A DNA stretch of 6,410 nt. Source: an uncultured Clostridia bacterium (GTDB taxonomy: Bacteria; Bacillota; Clostridia; Oscillospirales; Ruminococcaceae). Within the stretch, counting starts at the first letter, position 1. Each line of letters starts with the position of its first letter. Of this stretch, positions 5,728-6,410 are shown one piece after another. The position numbers were made by a program, and so were the translations under genes. The stretch lies in assembly GCA_946533615.1 (NCBI GenBank), contig CAMNBY010000083.1, positions 1-6,410 of the forward strand, in the 5' to 3' direction. A model generated the notes under the pieces. It did no database searches. It worked only from the letters and a program-made list of their open reading frames with translations, and was not told where the DNA came from.

Positions 5728-6072
5728 ATGACATTACTGATCTCTGCCGCCTGTGCGGGAGCTGTGCTGCTCTTCGCCTGCGGTGTGCTGTTATATAACT
5801 GTCTCAAAAAAAGCGGCAGCTCCGCGTCGGGATATGTGCTTATACCGCTGCTTGGCTGCGGCGACCCCGAACAGCGGGTGCGCAGCGCCTACTGGGAGGA
5901 AAAGCAGAAATCTCCCCAAAACCGCAGACCGATCCTGATAGTCACAAGCCTTGATTCTGGGCAGAGGTATCTTGCAGGGCTGCTCGCGGCCGAGCTTGAC
6001 GGCGTCAGCACCTGCGACATCACCGCCCTCGCGGACTATGTTCTCAAAAACGAAAGGATGCACAAGCATTGA
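5728..6072 (+). CDS. Unrecognised 114-residue protein with one N-terminal membrane segment
   Basis: I do not recognise this protein. Residues 3-24 form one hydrophobic segment with several Ala, Leu and Cys, followed by KK, so the remainder (about 27-114) is probably cytoplasmic by the positive-inside rule. The soluble part contains GYVLIPLLGCGDPEQRVRSAYWEE (35-58), then RRPILIVTSLDSGQR (66-80), which reads like a beta strand with a turn, and a C-terminal helix (about 98-110). Four cysteines lie at 9, 18, 25 and 44, plus one at 96. The start ATG is preceded by GGGAG at 7 bases, and codon use is like the neighbouring genes, so the frame is probably real. Its stop TGA overlaps the TTG start of recD2 (TTGA), so the two are probably translationally coupled. 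That hints at a shared expression need but not at a function. Confidence 0.75.
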   Translation: MTLLISAACAGAVLLFACGVLLYNCLKKSGSSASGYVLIPLLGCGDPEQRVRSAYWEEKQKSPQNRRPILIVTSLDSGQRYLAGLLAAELDGVSTCDITALADYVLKNERMHKH

Positions 6073-6410
6073 ACGATAAATACAAAGACCTTGAAAAACT
6101 CAGCGGCTCTGTTGACAGCATGATCTTCAAAAGCGAGGACGACGGCTACTGCGTGATAATGCTGAAGACCGACGACGACCTTATCACCGTCGTGGGCTAT
6201 CTCGGGAACGTGGACGAGGGCGAGAGCCTTGTCTGCTACGGACGCTCTGTCAACCACCAGCGCTTCGGCGAGCAGTTCAAATGCGAATACTGCGAGCGCA
6301 GCCTGCCCGATTCTCCCGAGGCGCTCAAGCGCTATCTTGCAAGCGGCCTGATCGACGGAATCGGCCCCGTCCTTGCAAAGAGCATCGTTGACGAGTTCGG
6401 CAGCGAGACA
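6069..6410 (+). CDS. recD2: RecD2-type SF1B DNA helicase, N-terminal part (3' end outside window)
   Basis: The 114 codons present are open to the window edge. The residues match the start of the RecD2 (RecD/TraA-like, YrrC) family. An N-terminal OB-like region has SGSVDSMIFKSEDDGYCVI (12-30), the strand LITVVGYLGNVDEGE (38-52), and NHQRFGEQFK (62-71). It leads into the helix-hairpin-helix region YLASGLIDGIGPVLAKSIVDEFG (89-111). Family members are about 700-800 residues and unwind DNA 5' to 3' using ATP; they act in DNA repair independently of RecBC. The Walker motifs would lie beyond the window. I chose the TTG at 6069-6071, which overlaps the upstream stop and follows AAAGGA at 10 bases. 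No ATG is available before 6120, and starting there would remove the first conserved strand. Probably co-transcribed with the small membrane protein. Confidence 0.9.
   Translation, partial: MNDKYKDLEKLSGSVDSMIFKSEDDGYCVIMLKTDDDLITVVGYLGNVDEGESLVCYGRSVNHQRFGEQFKCEYCERSLPDSPEALKRYLASGLIDGIGPVLAKSIVDEFGSET

Noticed and set aside
6120..6410. ATG at 6120 as recD2 start
   Set aside because: It would remove the conserved first strand (SGSVDS) and has no good ribosome binding site; TTG at 6069 has AAAGGA upstream and overlaps the preceding stop.

Overview
The window looks like a chromosomal segment of a spore-forming, moderately GC-rich Firmicute of the Clostridia, most like Ruminococcus/Oscillospiraceae. 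That placement is inferred from an alpha/beta-type spore protein gene, strong AGGAGG-type ribosome binding sites, TTGACA/TATAAT promoters, frequent ATA isoleucine codons in otherwise GC-rich genes, and an AgrC-like GHKL kinase system. No database search was possible.

Layout. Bases 1-1681 (+) hold the end of an operon with two tandem, overlapping (ATGA), paralogous AgrC/HPK10-type sensor kinase genes. The first has an intact ATPase domain, but the phosphoacceptor histidine is replaced by aspartate. The second keeps the histidine box but stops exactly where the ATPase domain should begin. Bases 1690-1861 are a 172-bp imperfect palindrome with 18-bp perfect terminal inverted repeats and a possible TAAA target duplication, i.e. 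a MITE-like element. It sits between the second kinase stop codon and that gene's rho-independent terminator (1874-1908). Bases 1909-2128 are non-coding and rich in short inverted and direct repeats.

Bases 2129-2317 (-) encode a 62-residue alpha/beta-type small acid-soluble spore protein. Divergent from it, 2498-3334 (+) encodes an MscS-family mechanosensitive channel with a clear sigma-A promoter. It converges on ppk1 (polyphosphate kinase, 3380-5500, -), and the two share a strong bidirectional terminator at 3338-3377. ppk1 has a perfect consensus promoter, TTGACA-N17-TATAAT.

Bases 5728-6072 (+) encode an unrecognised 114-residue protein with one N-terminal membrane segment. Its ribosome binding site lies inside a 9-bp perfect dyad. 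It overlaps (TTGA) the start of a RecD2-type helicase gene that runs off the window at 6410.

The kinase pair should act together at the membrane as a sensor. The other genes (spore DNA protection, osmotic safety valve, polyphosphate synthesis, DNA repair helicase) are separate transcription units with no obvious shared pathway. The most notable item is the complementary loss of functions in the kinase pair; the MITE-like element and the dyad over the ribosome binding site come next.
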